In this document: positions 55,187-64,000 of the stretch, piece after piece
Layout: each line of letters opens with the position of its first letter
How positions within the stretch are numbered: position 1 is the stretch's first letter
Source: Rhodobacteraceae bacterium QY30
GTDB taxonomy: Bacteria > Pseudomonadota > Alphaproteobacteria > Rhodobacterales > Rhodobacteraceae
Length of the DNA stretch: 64,000 nt
Direction: 5' to 3'
Assembly (NCBI GenBank): GCA_002356635.1
Contig: CP023454.1
Location: forward strand, 2,464,501-2,528,500
Made by a program: the position numbers and the translations under genes
Notes under the pieces: model-generated
What the model was told of the DNA's origin: nothing
The model's input: the letters and a program-made list of their open reading frames with translations, nothing else
Databases searched by the model: none

Positions 55187-55734
55187 TGACCAGCGTGTTG
55201 TCGCTCGGTGCGTTTGTACGATTCGGACGGATTGGCCATGGTTGCGACAGCTCGCGGAAACAAATTCCGGGACACCCGCAGGTTGATGAACGGAACGTGT
55301 AAATCTCCTGCCGGACTAGTCTGAAAAGCCAAGTTCACGCCAGGCGGGTTCGCTGCAATTCTAGGGGCATCAGGAACAAGCGATTCGTCCCTGTGGTGTG
55401 TGTGGTGATGTGAAGAGTGTGGCCGTGCGGGCCGCCGGAGGGGGAGTGTGTGGCCCCGTCCGGCAACGGCTTCGCAACGTGTTCGGGCGTTGGCGCTTTT
55501 CCGCTGTGTGCGTGGCGGGGCGGTGCAGTCCGGGAACGGCGGCGCGATTGTGTGGTTGTTGACAGATCGGGTTTGGTGTGAAGCCCGATGTGTCCAGTGG
55601 TAACCGGTTTTATTGGTAACAGGGCAGGACGGAGAAATCCGGACCTGCCCTTTTTTCTGTCGCACCCGCTGGGTTGGGGGTGGTGGCTCGTCCAGGTTCG
55701 GGCGAGAATGGAAAGATCCGACCGGAGATCCCGA
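55187..55734 (+). other. Intergenic region between the IS and the metal ATPase
   Basis: 548 bases without a recognisable gene. From about 55390 to 55560 it is strongly G/T-rich on the plus strand. 55566-55589 forms a 9-bp hairpin, then 55621-55656 a terminator. No promoter is convincing, although TTGACA is present at 55559. It likely holds the ATPase leader; possibly a small RNA. Confidence 0.5.
55621..55656 (+). terminator. Rho-independent terminator / leader hairpin upstream of the ATPase
   Basis: AGGGCAGG (55621-55628) pairs with CCTGCCCT (55644-55651); inside it CGGA-GAAA-TCCG forms a second stem with a GNRA tetraloop; six T follow. It lies 79 bases before the ATPase start. It either ends a short transcript or works as an attenuator. 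Confidence 0.8.
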
Positions 55735-57744
55735 ATGACCGACATCCACGCCACCCGCAGCGCGGAAACCGAAGCAAAGGCGACCCAGCCGCGGCTGGCG
55801 GGTGGATCCTGCTGCGCCCATGGCCACGGTGCGGCCGCCACGGCCGGGGCGGATGACCCCTGGGCAAACCTGGACGTGATCCTGACCGCGCTGACGATCC
55901 TGGGGCTGGCGCTGGGGGCCTGGGACCACCTCGTGAGTCCCCTGCCCGCGCAGCTTGGTCCGCTGGGCCTGATCCTGGCTTTCGCGGCCGGGGGCATCCC
56001 CTCGGCCATCTCGGCGCTGAAATCTCTGTGGCAGGATTATATCCTGGACATCGATCTGCTGATGGTTCTGGCGGCGGTCGCGGCGGCGGTGGTGGACAAT
56101 GCGGTGGAAGGCGCGGTGCTGCTGGCCCTGTTCAGCGCCGCCGGCACGCTTGAACATCGGGCGATGGGCAAGGCTCGGCGCGCGGTCGAGGCGCTGATGG
56201 CGCTTCGACCCGACAGTGCCTTCCTGATCACGCCGGACGGGGTGGTCGAGGTTCCCGTGGAAGAACTGCGCCCTGGCCATTGGGTGATCCTGCGGCCCGG
56301 CGCGCGGGTTCCGGTCGACGGGCGCATCGCAGAGGGTGACGGCTCGCTGGACGAATCCACGATCACCGGCGAATCCATTCCCGTCCACAAGGGACCGGGC
56401 GCGCAGGTGCACGAGGCGACGGTCAATCTGAATGGTGTGCTCACGGTCGAGGTGACGCGGCCCCTGGGCGAAAGCACGGTCGCGCGGATGATCCAGCTTG
56501 TGACCGAGGCGCAGGGAATGAAGGCTCCGTCCGAACGGTTCAGCGAATGGTTCGGCCAACGCTACACGGTTGTGGTGCTCTTCGGGTCCATCCTTGCCTT
56601 CTTCGCCTTCCGCTGGTCGGGCCTGTCAAACAGCGACGCGCTTTATCGTGCCGCGACGGTGCTGGTGGCCGCCAGCCCCTGCGCGGTGGTGATCTCGGTC
56701 CCGGCGGCGATCCTGTCGGCCCTCTCGGCAGCGGCGCGGGGGGGCGTGCTGTTCAAGGGCGGCGCGGCCCTGGAAACGCTGGCCGAGGTTCGAACCTTCG
56801 CCTTCGACAAGACCGGGACGCTGACCACGGGCAAGGCCGAAGTGACCGCCATCGTGCCTCTGGACCTGCCGGACGATGAATTCCTGACCCTGCTGGCCGG
56901 AATCGAGTCCGACAGCGAACACCCGATTGCCGATGCCATCCGCCGCGCGGCGCAGGCCCGTGCGCTGACCCCCGCCCCCATTGTCGGCGTGCGTGCCCAT
57001 CCCAGCGAGGGTATCACGGGATCGGACGCCGAGGGCGCGATCTGGGCCGGCAATCCGCGCATGGCGGCGCGGATGGGGGCCCGGCTGGACGATCCTCGTC
57101 TCTGCGATCTGGTCGAGACATCGGAAACGGTGGTCTACATGGGCCGCGGAACGAAACTTATGGGCGCCGTCGCAGTGGCCGACCAGCCACGCGCCACCTC
57201 GCGCCGGGGGCTTGAGGCGCTGCGTCACGCCGGAGTGCGGCACATCGCGATGATGACGGGCGACCGCCGTCCGGTGGCGCTGCGGATTGCCGACAGCCTG
57301 GGCATCGGGGCGGACGAGGTGCATGCCGACCTGTTGCCCGAGGACAAGGTCAAGCTGGTCGATCAACTGGCACGTGCGGGCAAGGTGGCCTTCGTGGGCG
57401 ACGGCGTGAACGACGCGGCCGCGCTGGCCCGGTCGGACGTGGGGATCGCCATGGGCGCCGCCGGGTCCGAGGTCGCGCTTCAGGCGGCCGAAGTTGCGCT
57501 TTTGTCCGAGGATATGTCGCGACTGGCGGCCGCGCACCGGCTGGCGCGCCGCACCGCGATGATCATCCGGCAGAACCTGGTCTTCGCGCTGGGTGCGATG
57601 GTCGTGCTTGTGATCGGCGGGGCCTTTTTCCAGTTGCCGCTGCCGCTGGCGGTGCTGGGCCACGAAGGGGGGACGCTGCTGGTGGTGCTGAACGGCCTTC
57701 GGCTGCTGATGGACCCGATCCGGAGCGACCGGCGCGCCCGCTGA
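55735..57744 (+). CDS. P1B-4-type heavy-metal translocating ATPase
   Basis: 669 residues from ATG 55735 (GGAG upstream). No HMA domain; instead an N-terminal GGSCCAHGHG that could bind metal. Motifs: STITGESIPVHKG, the membrane metal site AASPCAVVISVPAA (SPC, not CPC), the phosphorylated Asp in AFDKTGTLTTGKAEV, HP of the nucleotide site in SDSEHPIADAI, FVGDGVNDAAALARSDVG and the late HEGGTLLVVLNGLRLL. SPC with HEGGT marks the P1B-4 subgroup, exporters of cobalt, zinc or iron. Six membrane helices. Confidence 0.92.
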   Translation: MTDIHATRSAETEAKATQPRLAGGSCCAHGHGAAATAGADDPWANLDVILTALTILGLALGAWDHLVSPLPAQLGPLGLILAFAAGGIPSAISALKSLWQDYILDIDLLMVLAAVAAAVVDNAVEGAVLLALFSAAGTLEHRAMGKARRAVEALMALRPDSAFLITPDGVVEVPVEELRPGHWVILRPGARVPVDGRIAEGDGSLDESTITGESIPVHKGPGAQVHEATVNLNGVLTVEVTRPLGESTVARMIQLVTEAQGMKAPSERFSEWFGQRYTVVVLFGSILAFFAFRWSGLSNSDALYRAATVLVAASPCAVVISVPAAILSALSAAARGGVLFKGGAALETLAEVRTFAFDKTGTLTTGKAEVTAIVPLDLPDDEFLTLLAGIESDSEHPIADAIRRAAQARALTPAPIVGVRAHPSEGITGSDAEGAIWAGNPRMAARMGARLDDPRLCDLVETSETVVYMGRGTKLMGAVAVADQPRATSRRGLEALRHAGVRHIAMMTGDRRPVALRIADSLGIGADEVHADLLPEDKVKLVDQLARAGKVAFVGDGVNDAAALARSDVGIAMGAAGSEVALQAAEVALLSEDMSRLAAAHRLARRTAMIIRQNLVFALGAMVVLVIGGAFFQLPLPLAVLGHEGGTLLVVLNGLRLLMDPIRSDRRAR

Positions 57745-57747
57745 CGG

Positions 57748-59640
57748 CTAGCACCATTCCCAGGGCGTGGCGAATTCGTTCAGCCGGCTGGCGACAGCCG
57801 CGTCATCCACGGTGCCGGTCCTCCGCAGCCGGGCAACAAGGCCCTTCTTGCGATCCTCGACCACTTGCGCGACGCGGGCGGAGAGGCCCGCCTCGGCCAG
57901 GACGGCATCGAAGACACGGGCAATGGCGCGCCGGCGCAGGTCGGGCTTGAAGATCTTGCCCACTGCGGTCTTGGGCAGTTCGGCCAGGATCTCGACATGC
58001 TTGGGCATCGCTGCGCGTTCGGGAATGGTGTCGCGCGCGTGGGCCATCAGTTCGTCCACCGTGGCCGAGGCCCCCTTCACCAGTTCGACGTAGGCGCAGG
58101 GCAATTCGCCCGCAAAGGAGTCGGGCTGGCCGATGGCACCCACGAAGGCCACCGCCGGATGGCGGGCCAGCGCCTCCTCGATCATCGCGGGGTCGATGTT
58201 GTGGCCGCCGCGGATGATCAGATCCTTGGCCCGGCCGGTGATCCAGAGATAGCCGTCGGCGTCGATGCGCCCCAGATCGCCGGTGCGCAGATACCGGCCT
58301 TCGGCAAACAGCCCCCGGTTCTTGTCGGCCTCGGTATAGGTCGAGCCTTCGAAGACCCCGGGGCTGGACACGCAGATCTCGCCGATCTCGTCCACGCCGC
58401 ATTCCCGGCGCACGTCGCCGTCGCTGTCAGTGTCCAGGATGCGCACCTGGCTGTAGGGCAAGGGCACGCCGACCGAGCCGACTTTCTTCACCCCGTCCAC
58501 CGGGTTGCAGGACACAAGGCAGGTTGCCTCGGTCAGGCCATAGCCCTCGGCGACCTGCACGCCGGTGGCCTGTTCGAACCGGCGGTAAAGTTCCAGCGGC
58601 AGCGGCGCCGAACCGGAAATCGCCATCCGGAGCGATGAGATGTCGGCATCGACCGGGCGCTGCATCAGGGCGGAAATGGCGGTGGGAACGGCGATGACGA
58701 AGCTGACCTTCCAGCGTTCGATCAGCTTCCAGAAATTGTCGAACACCCCCTCGCCCCGATAGCCTGCAGGGGTGGGCAGGACCATGTGCGCGCCGCAGGC
58801 GATGCAGGACATCAGGATCGGATAGGCCGCAAAGACGTGAAACAGCGGCAGCGGACAGATCAGCACGTCGGTTTCGTCGAACAGGAGCGTGCCGCCAAGC
58901 CAGCCGTTGTAGATCATGCCCGAATACTTGTGCTGCGCGACCTTGGGCATCCCGGTGGTGCCGCCGGTGTGGAACAGCGCCGCGATGCGGTCGCCGGTGC
59001 TGTCGGCGAAGGTCAGACGGTCGGCCGGCATCTTGTCCGTGGCGGCGTTCAGGTCACGGATGGTGGCCTTGTGCGTGACCGGGTTCTTCGGCCTCAGGAA
59101 CGGCACGACAAGGTTCTTGGGAAAGCCAAGGTAGCGGTTCAGATCCACCTCCAGCAGCGTCGTCACGCCGGGCGCCTGGGCCAGGGCGCGGGCCGCCTTC
59201 TGCGCCACGTCCGAATGCGGGAACGACTTCAGCGTCACAAGCACCTTCGCGCCGGTTTCCCGCAGGATCGCCCCGATCTGGTCGGGTTCCAGCAGCGGAT
59301 TGATCGGGTTCACCCGCCCCGCGACCGCGCCCGCCAGCAGCACCACGCCGGTTTCGCTGCAATTGGGCAGCAGGTAGGCGACCACATCCCCCTCGCCCAC
59401 GCCCAGCGACCGGAACAGGTTGGCCATCTGCGTGACGCGGGCATGAAGGGCGCGCCAGGTCAGCGTCTCGGCGCGATCGTTGGGACCCGACAGCAGCTGG
59501 AAGCTGATGGCCGGCCGGTCGGGAAAGCGGTCCCGGGTCGATGTCAGGAACTGATAAAGGGTGACGGGCAAGTGGCGATCGGCATAGGGGCCTTCGGCCT
59601 CGACCGCATCGCGGTCCGCAACGGATGTGAACTTCCCCAT
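57748..59640 (-). CDS. Acyl-CoA synthetase (AMP-forming)
   Basis: 630 residues from ATG 59640. Motifs: phosphate loop IAALFHTGGTTGMPKVAQH, A5 VAEGYGLTEATCLVS, A7 YLRTGDLGRID, A8 GRAKDLIIRGGHNIDPAMIEEAL and the catalytic Lys in PKTAVGKIFKPDLRRR. It makes a CoA thioester from a carboxylic acid, probably medium or long chain. It sits alone, convergent with the metal ATPase (3 bases apart). Confidence 0.88.
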   Translation of the reverse strand: MGKFTSVADRDAVEAEGPYADRHLPVTLYQFLTSTRDRFPDRPAISFQLLSGPNDRAETLTWRALHARVTQMANLFRSLGVGEGDVVAYLLPNCSETGVVLLAGAVAGRVNPINPLLEPDQIGAILRETGAKVLVTLKSFPHSDVAQKAARALAQAPGVTTLLEVDLNRYLGFPKNLVVPFLRPKNPVTHKATIRDLNAATDKMPADRLTFADSTGDRIAALFHTGGTTGMPKVAQHKYSGMIYNGWLGGTLLFDETDVLICPLPLFHVFAAYPILMSCIACGAHMVLPTPAGYRGEGVFDNFWKLIERWKVSFVIAVPTAISALMQRPVDADISSLRMAISGSAPLPLELYRRFEQATGVQVAEGYGLTEATCLVSCNPVDGVKKVGSVGVPLPYSQVRILDTDSDGDVRRECGVDEIGEICVSSPGVFEGSTYTEADKNRGLFAEGRYLRTGDLGRIDADGYLWITGRAKDLIIRGGHNIDPAMIEEALARHPAVAFVGAIGQPDSFAGELPCAYVELVKGASATVDELMAHARDTIPERAAMPKHVEILAELPKTAVGKIFKPDLRRRAIARVFDAVLAEAGLSARVAQVVEDRKKGLVARLRRTGTVDDAAVASRLNEFATPWEWC

Positions 59641-59747
59641 AGGCGCCTCCCCGGATCTGCGGGCCTTTCCCGCGGCCCGTTCTGTCACGGAACCGACGAT
59701 GCGGCCTTGGCGGGACGGCGGCAAGGGCAAGGCGCAGACTTCGGCCA

Positions 59748-59779
59748 AGAAAAAGGCGCGCCCGACAGGCGGGCACGCC
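59748..59779 (-). terminator. Rho-independent terminator of the LysM gene
   Basis: On the minus strand GGCGTGCCCG-CCTGT-CGGGCGCGCC (59755-59779, one G-U) followed by TTTTTCTT. It lies 23 bases after the LysM-gene stop. Confidence 0.85.
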
Positions 59780-59802
59780 TTCCATGGCGGTAGGGCGCTG
59801 CC

Positions 59803-60243
59803 TCAGCCGCGTGGGATGCGAAGCACCTGGCCGGGATAGATCCGGTCGGGCGAGCTCAGCATCGGGCGGTTCGCCTCGAAGATCTCGTTGTAGCGGTTGG
59901 CGTTGCCCAGCGTCTTCTTGGCAATGGCCGACAGGGTGTCGCCCTTTTCCACGGTGTGGAAGATCGCGTCCTTGACGTCTTCGTCGTGGTCGGTCTGGAC
60001 TTTGGCGATACCCTGGACGTTGCCCGCCGCCAGGACGACCTTTTCCTTGGTCTCGGGGTCGACGGCCTTGCCGTTGATGACGACGGTGTCGCCGGCGACC
60101 TTCAGGTCAAGCCCGGTGGTGTCCAGGCCCAGGTCCTTCATTTCCTTCTGGATCGCTTCCTGCTTGACAGGCTCCGCCGCTTCGGCCCCGCCGCCGCCGA
60201 ACAGCTCCTTGCCGGTATTCTTCAGAAAATCCCACACGCCCAT
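59803..60243 (-). CDS. BON-LysM domain protein (Kbp/YgaU-like)
   Basis: 146 residues from ATG 60243. A BON domain (about 20-90, LDLKVAGDTVVINGKAVDPETKEKVVLAAGNVQGI) is followed by one LysM motif (HTVEKGDTLSAIAKKTLGNANRYNEIFEANRPML). The E. coli relative binds potassium in the cytoplasm. No signal peptide here, which agrees. Monocistronic with its own terminator. Confidence 0.9.
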   Translation of the reverse strand: MGVWDFLKNTGKELFGGGGAEAAEPVKQEAIQKEMKDLGLDTTGLDLKVAGDTVVINGKAVDPETKEKVVLAAGNVQGIAKVQTDHDEDVKDAIFHTVEKGDTLSAIAKKTLGNANRYNEIFEANRPMLSSPDRIYPGQVLRIPRG

Positions 60244-60339
60244 CTGAGGCTCCTTGCCAATGAACCGGACGACAGGTCCGGGTTGAAAACACAATGCCGG
60301 ACCGGCGGCACGGGTTTCATGGGCCAGGTCATCAGCCTG

Positions 60340-62145
60340 TCATTCTGCCTCCTCGACCGCCGGCAGCGCGCCGTCGGTGAATTGCAGACGCGCCAGCCGC
60401 GCATAAAGCCCGCCTTCCGCCACCAAAGCCTCATGCGTGCCTTCGGCGACGATCCGGCCCTGTTCGAAGACCATGATCCGGTCGGCCTTCTTCACCGTAG
60501 CCAGCCTGTGCGCCACGATGATGACAGTCCGGCTGTGGGACAGCCGTTCCACCGCCTGCTGGACCGCGCCTTCGCTCTCGGCATCCAGCGCACTGGTCGC
60601 TTCGTCCAGAAGCAGGATCGGCGCGTCGCGCAGGATGGCGCGCGCCAGCGCGATGCGCTGCTTCTGCCCGCCCGACAGCATGACGCCCCGTTCGCCCACC
60701 TGGGTGTCATAGCCCTGCGGCAGCGCCGTCAGGAAGTCATGCGCGGCGGCGGCTTTCGCGGCGGCCTGCACCTCGGCTTCGGATGCATCGGGGCGGCCGA
60801 AGCGGATGTTGTCGCGCGCGGTGGCGGCGAAGATCACCGGATCCTGCGGCACCAGCGCGATGGCGCGACGGAAATCGTCGCGGGCCATGTCGCGCAGGTC
60901 GATCCCGTCGATCCGCACCTGGCCCCGGTCGGGGTCGTAGAAGCGTTGCAGAAGCTGGATCACCGTGGTCTTGCCCGCGCCCGACGGGCCGACCAGCGCC
61001 ACCGTTTCGCCGGGCCGGACACGCAGGGTCACGTCGTTCAGCGCCGATTGTGCGGGCCGGGACGGATAGTGGAAGGTCACGCGGTCGAAGGTGATCTCGC
61101 CGCGGACGGGCCGTGGCAGGGGCACGGGCCGGGCCGGATCCTGCACTTCATCCGTGACGGCCAGCAACTCGCCCAGCCGTTCGGTGGCGCCGGCCGCGCG
61201 CTGCAACTCGCCCCAGATTTCGGACAGCGCACCCACGGCCCCGGCCGCCATGACGGCATAGATGACGAACTGCACCAGATCGCCCGTGCTCATCGCGCCG
61301 CCGCGCACGTCGCGCGCGCCGATCCACAGGATGCCGACGACACCGGCGAAGATCAGGAAGATCACCACCACCGTCATGACCGCGCGCGCCCGGATCCGGG
61401 TCAGGGCCGACAGATAGGATTTTTCCGTGATCTGGCCGAAAGCGCCGCGGCTTTCGCCTTCATGCGTGAAGGCCTGAACCGTCTGGACCGAACTCAGCGC
61501 CTCGGCGGCATTGCCCGAGGATTGCGCGATCCAGTCCTGGTTTTCGCGCGACAGCAGCCGCAGGCGCCGGCCCAGAACGACGATCGGCACCACAACCAGC
61601 GGCACCAGCAGCAGCGCAAGGCCCGTCAGCTTGGGCGAGGTCCAGAACATCAGGACGAAGCCACCCAGGAAGATCAGAAGGTTGCGCAGCGCCACCGAGA
61701 CCGATGATCCGATCACCGACAGGACCAGCGTCGTGTCCGTCGTGATGCGGGACAGCACTTCGCCGGTCATCACCCGTTCGAAAAAGCGGGGCGACATTCC
61801 GATCACACGGTCAAAGACCGCCTTGCGGATGTCGGCCACCACCCGTTCGCCCAACCGGGTCACCAGGTAATAGCGTGCGCCGGTCCCCAGCGCGAGCAAG
61901 CCCGCGATCAGGACCGCGGCCATGAAATACTGGTCCAGCAGGCCGAAGCCCTGGTTGAAGCCGTCGATGATGCGCCGCACCGCCAGGGGCAGCGTCAGGC
62001 TGATCGCTGCCGTGGCGACCAGGGCCAGGCTGGCCATCAGGGCCAGGCCCCGATAGGGCCGCACGAAGGGCCAGAGCGACCGGAGCGATCCGATCTTCCT
62101 CGATGTCGCGCGGTCCTCGACCGCCACTTCGGGCCTGCGCGCCAT
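60340..62145 (-). CDS. ABC exporter, fused permease and ATPase (MsbA type)
   Basis: 601 residues. Six membrane helices (about 30-310), then one ATPase domain: Walker A VALVGPSGAGKTTVI, Q-loop ALVPQDPVIF, signature VMLSGGQKQRIALARAIL, Walker B PILLLDEATSALD and the H-loop VIIVAHRLATVKKAD. As a half-transporter it works as a dimer; the substrate (lipid or drug) cannot be told from sequence. Monocistronic. Confidence 0.92.
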   Translation of the reverse strand: MARRPEVAVEDRATSRKIGSLRSLWPFVRPYRGLALMASLALVATAAISLTLPLAVRRIIDGFNQGFGLLDQYFMAAVLIAGLLALGTGARYYLVTRLGERVVADIRKAVFDRVIGMSPRFFERVMTGEVLSRITTDTTLVLSVIGSSVSVALRNLLIFLGGFVLMFWTSPKLTGLALLLVPLVVVPIVVLGRRLRLLSRENQDWIAQSSGNAAEALSSVQTVQAFTHEGESRGAFGQITEKSYLSALTRIRARAVMTVVVIFLIFAGVVGILWIGARDVRGGAMSTGDLVQFVIYAVMAAGAVGALSEIWGELQRAAGATERLGELLAVTDEVQDPARPVPLPRPVRGEITFDRVTFHYPSRPAQSALNDVTLRVRPGETVALVGPSGAGKTTVIQLLQRFYDPDRGQVRIDGIDLRDMARDDFRRAIALVPQDPVIFAATARDNIRFGRPDASEAEVQAAAKAAAAHDFLTALPQGYDTQVGERGVMLSGGQKQRIALARAILRDAPILLLDEATSALDAESEGAVQQAVERLSHSRTVIIVAHRLATVKKADRIMVFEQGRIVAEGTHEALVAEGGLYARLARLQFTDGALPAVEEAE

Positions 62146-62249
62146 GAATGCCTCCGGGCTTATGCTCCACGGGCGGGTTTAGGCCGGGCCTTCGCGGGGG
62201 GCAAGGCCGTTGCCAAAAGGGTGATCGCACACCGCTTAACGAAAGGGGA

Positions 62250-62323
62250 TGGAGCGGGCGGCGGGAATCGAACCCGCGTCTCTTGCTTGGAAGGCAAGGG
62301 TCTTACCATTACACAACGCCCGC
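62250..62323 (-). tRNA. tRNA-Gly (anticodon TCC)
   Basis: 74 bases with CCA. Acceptor GCGGGCG/CGCCCGC; anticodon stem CTTGC/GCAAG with loop CTTCCAA; T arm GCGGGTTCGATTCCCGC. Confidence 0.95.
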
Positions 62324-62433
62324 GCAGGCTGCTCTATATCGTCACGCGGACCAGATGCGCAAGTCCCCAGGCGCAACAAAGCCGCAACGGAAGGCCCCGG
62401 GCGGGCCAGCGGCCCTGCCCCGCCCGGACGCCG

Positions 62434-63954
62434 TTACTTACCCAGGATGGTGATGCGGCCCTCGACCTTGGCCGTCACCTTGCCGGCCTTCGTGATGTAG
62501 TCGATCACGTCATTCGCCATCAGGTTGCCGTTGCCCGCGTCGATCAGCACCTTGCCGCCGCCCAGGGCCGCGTAACCGTCGCCGCCACCCAGGATGTAAT
62601 CGTTGGTGGCCAGCTTGTAGACCTTGTTCGGGTCCAGCGGCTGTCCGTCCACCTTGACCTCGGACACCCGCGAACCGGCGGGCGCGCTGCGGTCGAAGGT
62701 GAAGGTCAGTCCCGACACCTGCGGAAAGCGCCCTGCGCCCTTCTCGACCTGGCTCACACCGTTTTCCAGCGCCGCCAGCACCTGCGCGCCCGGCAGTTCG
62801 GTCAGCACCGTCTTGTTGCCGAAGGGCAGCTCGGTCAGGATGTCGCGGCGGGTCAGCTTGCGCCCGGCGTCATAGGTGGTGTCGCCCCGGATGCCGCCGC
62901 CGTTGGCAATCGCAATGTCGGCCCCGGTCGCGGCGCGGATGGCGTCGGCGATCAGGTTCCCCATGGCCGATTCCTCGGTCCGAACGATGTTGCGGCGCGA
63001 ATCGAGGGCGTTTTCGGTGATGCCGATCTCGACGTTCAGGCTGGTGTCCAGCGTCTTGGCGAATTCATCGACCTTGCCTTGCGTCTCCGGGTCCGGCTGG
63101 ATGGCGGCGGTATCGATGAAGCGGAAGTTCGGCACCCAGGACACCTCGCGCTTGCCGTCCTTTTCCTCGACCGTGACCATCAGGTCGACCGGCGACAGGA
63201 ACTGCCCGTCGATCGAGGTCTCGACATACGCCGTCACCCCGTCATAAGCGGTGGCGTAGGAATGGTCGTCGCCCGACAGGATCAGGTCGAACGCGTGGCT
63301 GGCGATCAGCTTTCGGTCGTTCGACATGTCGGTCTGCACGACGCCCACCACCAGGTCCGCGCCGTCCTTGCGCGCCGTTTGGGCGGCGGCGATGGCGGTG
63401 TCGACGGTGGGCAGGAACTTCAGGTCGCCCGTCGTGGAGGTCTGCGGAGAACTGTCCTGCGCCACCGGGATCAGCGCGATCTTCAGGCCCGCGACCTCTT
63501 TCACGGTAACACCGCCCAGGCCGTCGATGGGTGCGCCATCGGCGTTGGTGATGTTGATCGCGGCCCAAGGGTATTTCGACGCCTTCATCTTTTCGAGGAA
63601 ATTCTCGGGTCCGAAGTCGAATTCATGGTTGCCGGGGACCGCCAGGTCGAAGGGGACGATGTTGGTCAGGTCGATGGTGTTCTGGCCCTTGTCAAATCCG
63701 GACAACAGCGAGGGCGAGAGCATGTCGCCATCGAAAAGGTAAAGCGTGTTCGGATTGGCGGCGCGTTCGGCCCGCGCCACGGCGTTCAGCCGCGCAAAAC
63801 CGCCGCGGCCGTCCTCTTCGGCAAAGTTGTAGATGTCGCCAATCCCCAGGAAGGTGATCTTCACCGGCTCGGCCAGGGCGGGAAGCGCTGCGGTCAGCAG
63901 AAGCGCCGCGCCGGCAAGGCGGGTCATCAGGCGGCAAGGCATTGATGCGGGCAT
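62434..63954 (-). CDS. Secreted 5'-nucleotidase/metallophosphatase family protein with variant metal motifs
   Basis: 506 residues from ATG 63954 (GGAGA 8 bases upstream). Signal peptide (about 1-28, ending ALA). The calcineurin-like domain has ITFLGIGDIYN in place of the usual D-x-H, FDGDMLSPS, VPGNHEFDFGP and SGDDHSYATAYDG in place of GGHTH; the C-terminal 5'-nucleotidase domain has NGGGIRGD and a YILGGGDGY nucleoside site. Periplasmic hydrolysis of nucleotides or UDP-sugars is expected from the family, but two metal ligands differ. Confidence 0.85.
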   Translation of the reverse strand: MPASMPCRLMTRLAGAALLLTAALPALAEPVKITFLGIGDIYNFAEEDGRGGFARLNAVARAERAANPNTLYLFDGDMLSPSLLSGFDKGQNTIDLTNIVPFDLAVPGNHEFDFGPENFLEKMKASKYPWAAINITNADGAPIDGLGGVTVKEVAGLKIALIPVAQDSSPQTSTTGDLKFLPTVDTAIAAAQTARKDGADLVVGVVQTDMSNDRKLIASHAFDLILSGDDHSYATAYDGVTAYVETSIDGQFLSPVDLMVTVEEKDGKREVSWVPNFRFIDTAAIQPDPETQGKVDEFAKTLDTSLNVEIGITENALDSRRNIVRTEESAMGNLIADAIRAATGADIAIANGGGIRGDTTYDAGRKLTRRDILTELPFGNKTVLTELPGAQVLAALENGVSQVEKGAGRFPQVSGLTFTFDRSAPAGSRVSEVKVDGQPLDPNKVYKLATNDYILGGGDGYAALGGGKVLIDAGNGNLMANDVIDYITKAGKVTAKVEGRITILGK

Positions 63955-64000
63955 GAAAATGTCTCCCATCGGTCCAGGATGGGTCCAGCCTGCTCTGTCG

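Noticed and set aside
55559-55587. TTGACA promoter for the ATPase leader
   Set aside because: No -10-like sequence 16-18 bases downstream (agcccg), so the box alone is weak evidence.
1-64000. CRISPR array, rRNA operon or replication origin
   Set aside because: No regularly spaced repeats, rRNA sequence or clusters of DnaA boxes were seen on reading through.

Overview
The window is GC-rich, densely packed alphaproteobacterial chromosome. It most resembles Rhodobacteraceae/Paracoccaceae: it has a hisS-hisZ-hisG cluster with the short form of HisG, a DUF1489 protein, a DUF2125 protein, a class II (B12-dependent) NrdJ as ribonucleotide reductase, a homospermidine synthase, and xdhABC next to a BMP-type purine/nucleoside ABC transporter. 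The genus was not determined.

Layout. 1-20 kb is mostly core: the 5' part of an ExbB/MotA-type gene, chaC, DUF2125, an extensin-like protein, tyrC-hisC, homospermidine synthase, UPF0114, rpsD (promoter and terminator visible), slyX, hisS-hisZ-hisG, DUF1489, nrdJ, an acyltransferase translationally coupled to dnaE, and DUF2269. The NrdJ here is unusual: a complete XRE-type helix-turn-helix domain is embedded in it in frame. 20-33 kb carries purine catabolism and uptake (xdhABC, one ABC ATPase, two permeases), a glycosyltransferase-like protein, glpX, recJ and tRNA-Glu.

33-43.3 kb is an accessory island. At its left end lies a DUF3489/DUF2924/serine-recombinase trio whose recombinase has lost a core strand. 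At its right end are a tyrosine integrase and a mosaic of gene fragments (quinone oxidoreductase, FAD oxidoreductase, aldehyde dehydrogenase, and a second piece of the serine recombinase in direct orientation). Between them is an intact eight-gene operon on the minus strand: a DUF2282 precursor peptide (bufferin, BufA), the DUF692/MNIO maturase BufB, the DUF2063 partner BufC, DoxX, a CcdA-like protein, a periplasmic thioredoxin, an ECF sigma factor (SigF type) and its NrsF anti-sigma factor. A SigF-like promoter (GTAACG-N16-CGAA) precedes bufA, and a perfect 10-bp hairpin separates the precursor from the maturation genes. This looks like a metal-stress RiPP operon.

43.3-52 kb is an envelope-decoration locus. 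One minus-strand operon encodes the parts of a teichoic-acid D-alanylation (Dlt)-like machine: an SGNH/DltD-like protein, a 49-residue DltX-like microprotein ending in FRYQNF, an MBOAT (DltB-like), an adenylating ligase (DltA-like), a carrier protein (DltC-like), and then a PAPS sulfotransferase. A second membrane-anchored sulfotransferase, a small membrane protein and an arylsulfotransferase lie next to it. My inference is a polymer or glycan that is both acylated and sulfated at the cell surface.

52.2-64 kb: tRNA-Val, tRNA-Ser, two nested IS3-family elements (a frameshifted outer copy interrupted by an intact inner copy), a structured terminator-like leader, a P1B-4 metal ATPase, an acyl-CoA synthetase, a BON-LysM protein, an MsbA-type ABC exporter, tRNA-Gly and a secreted 5'-nucleotidase-family protein with altered metal motifs. 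No CRISPR array, rRNA operon or replication origin was seen.
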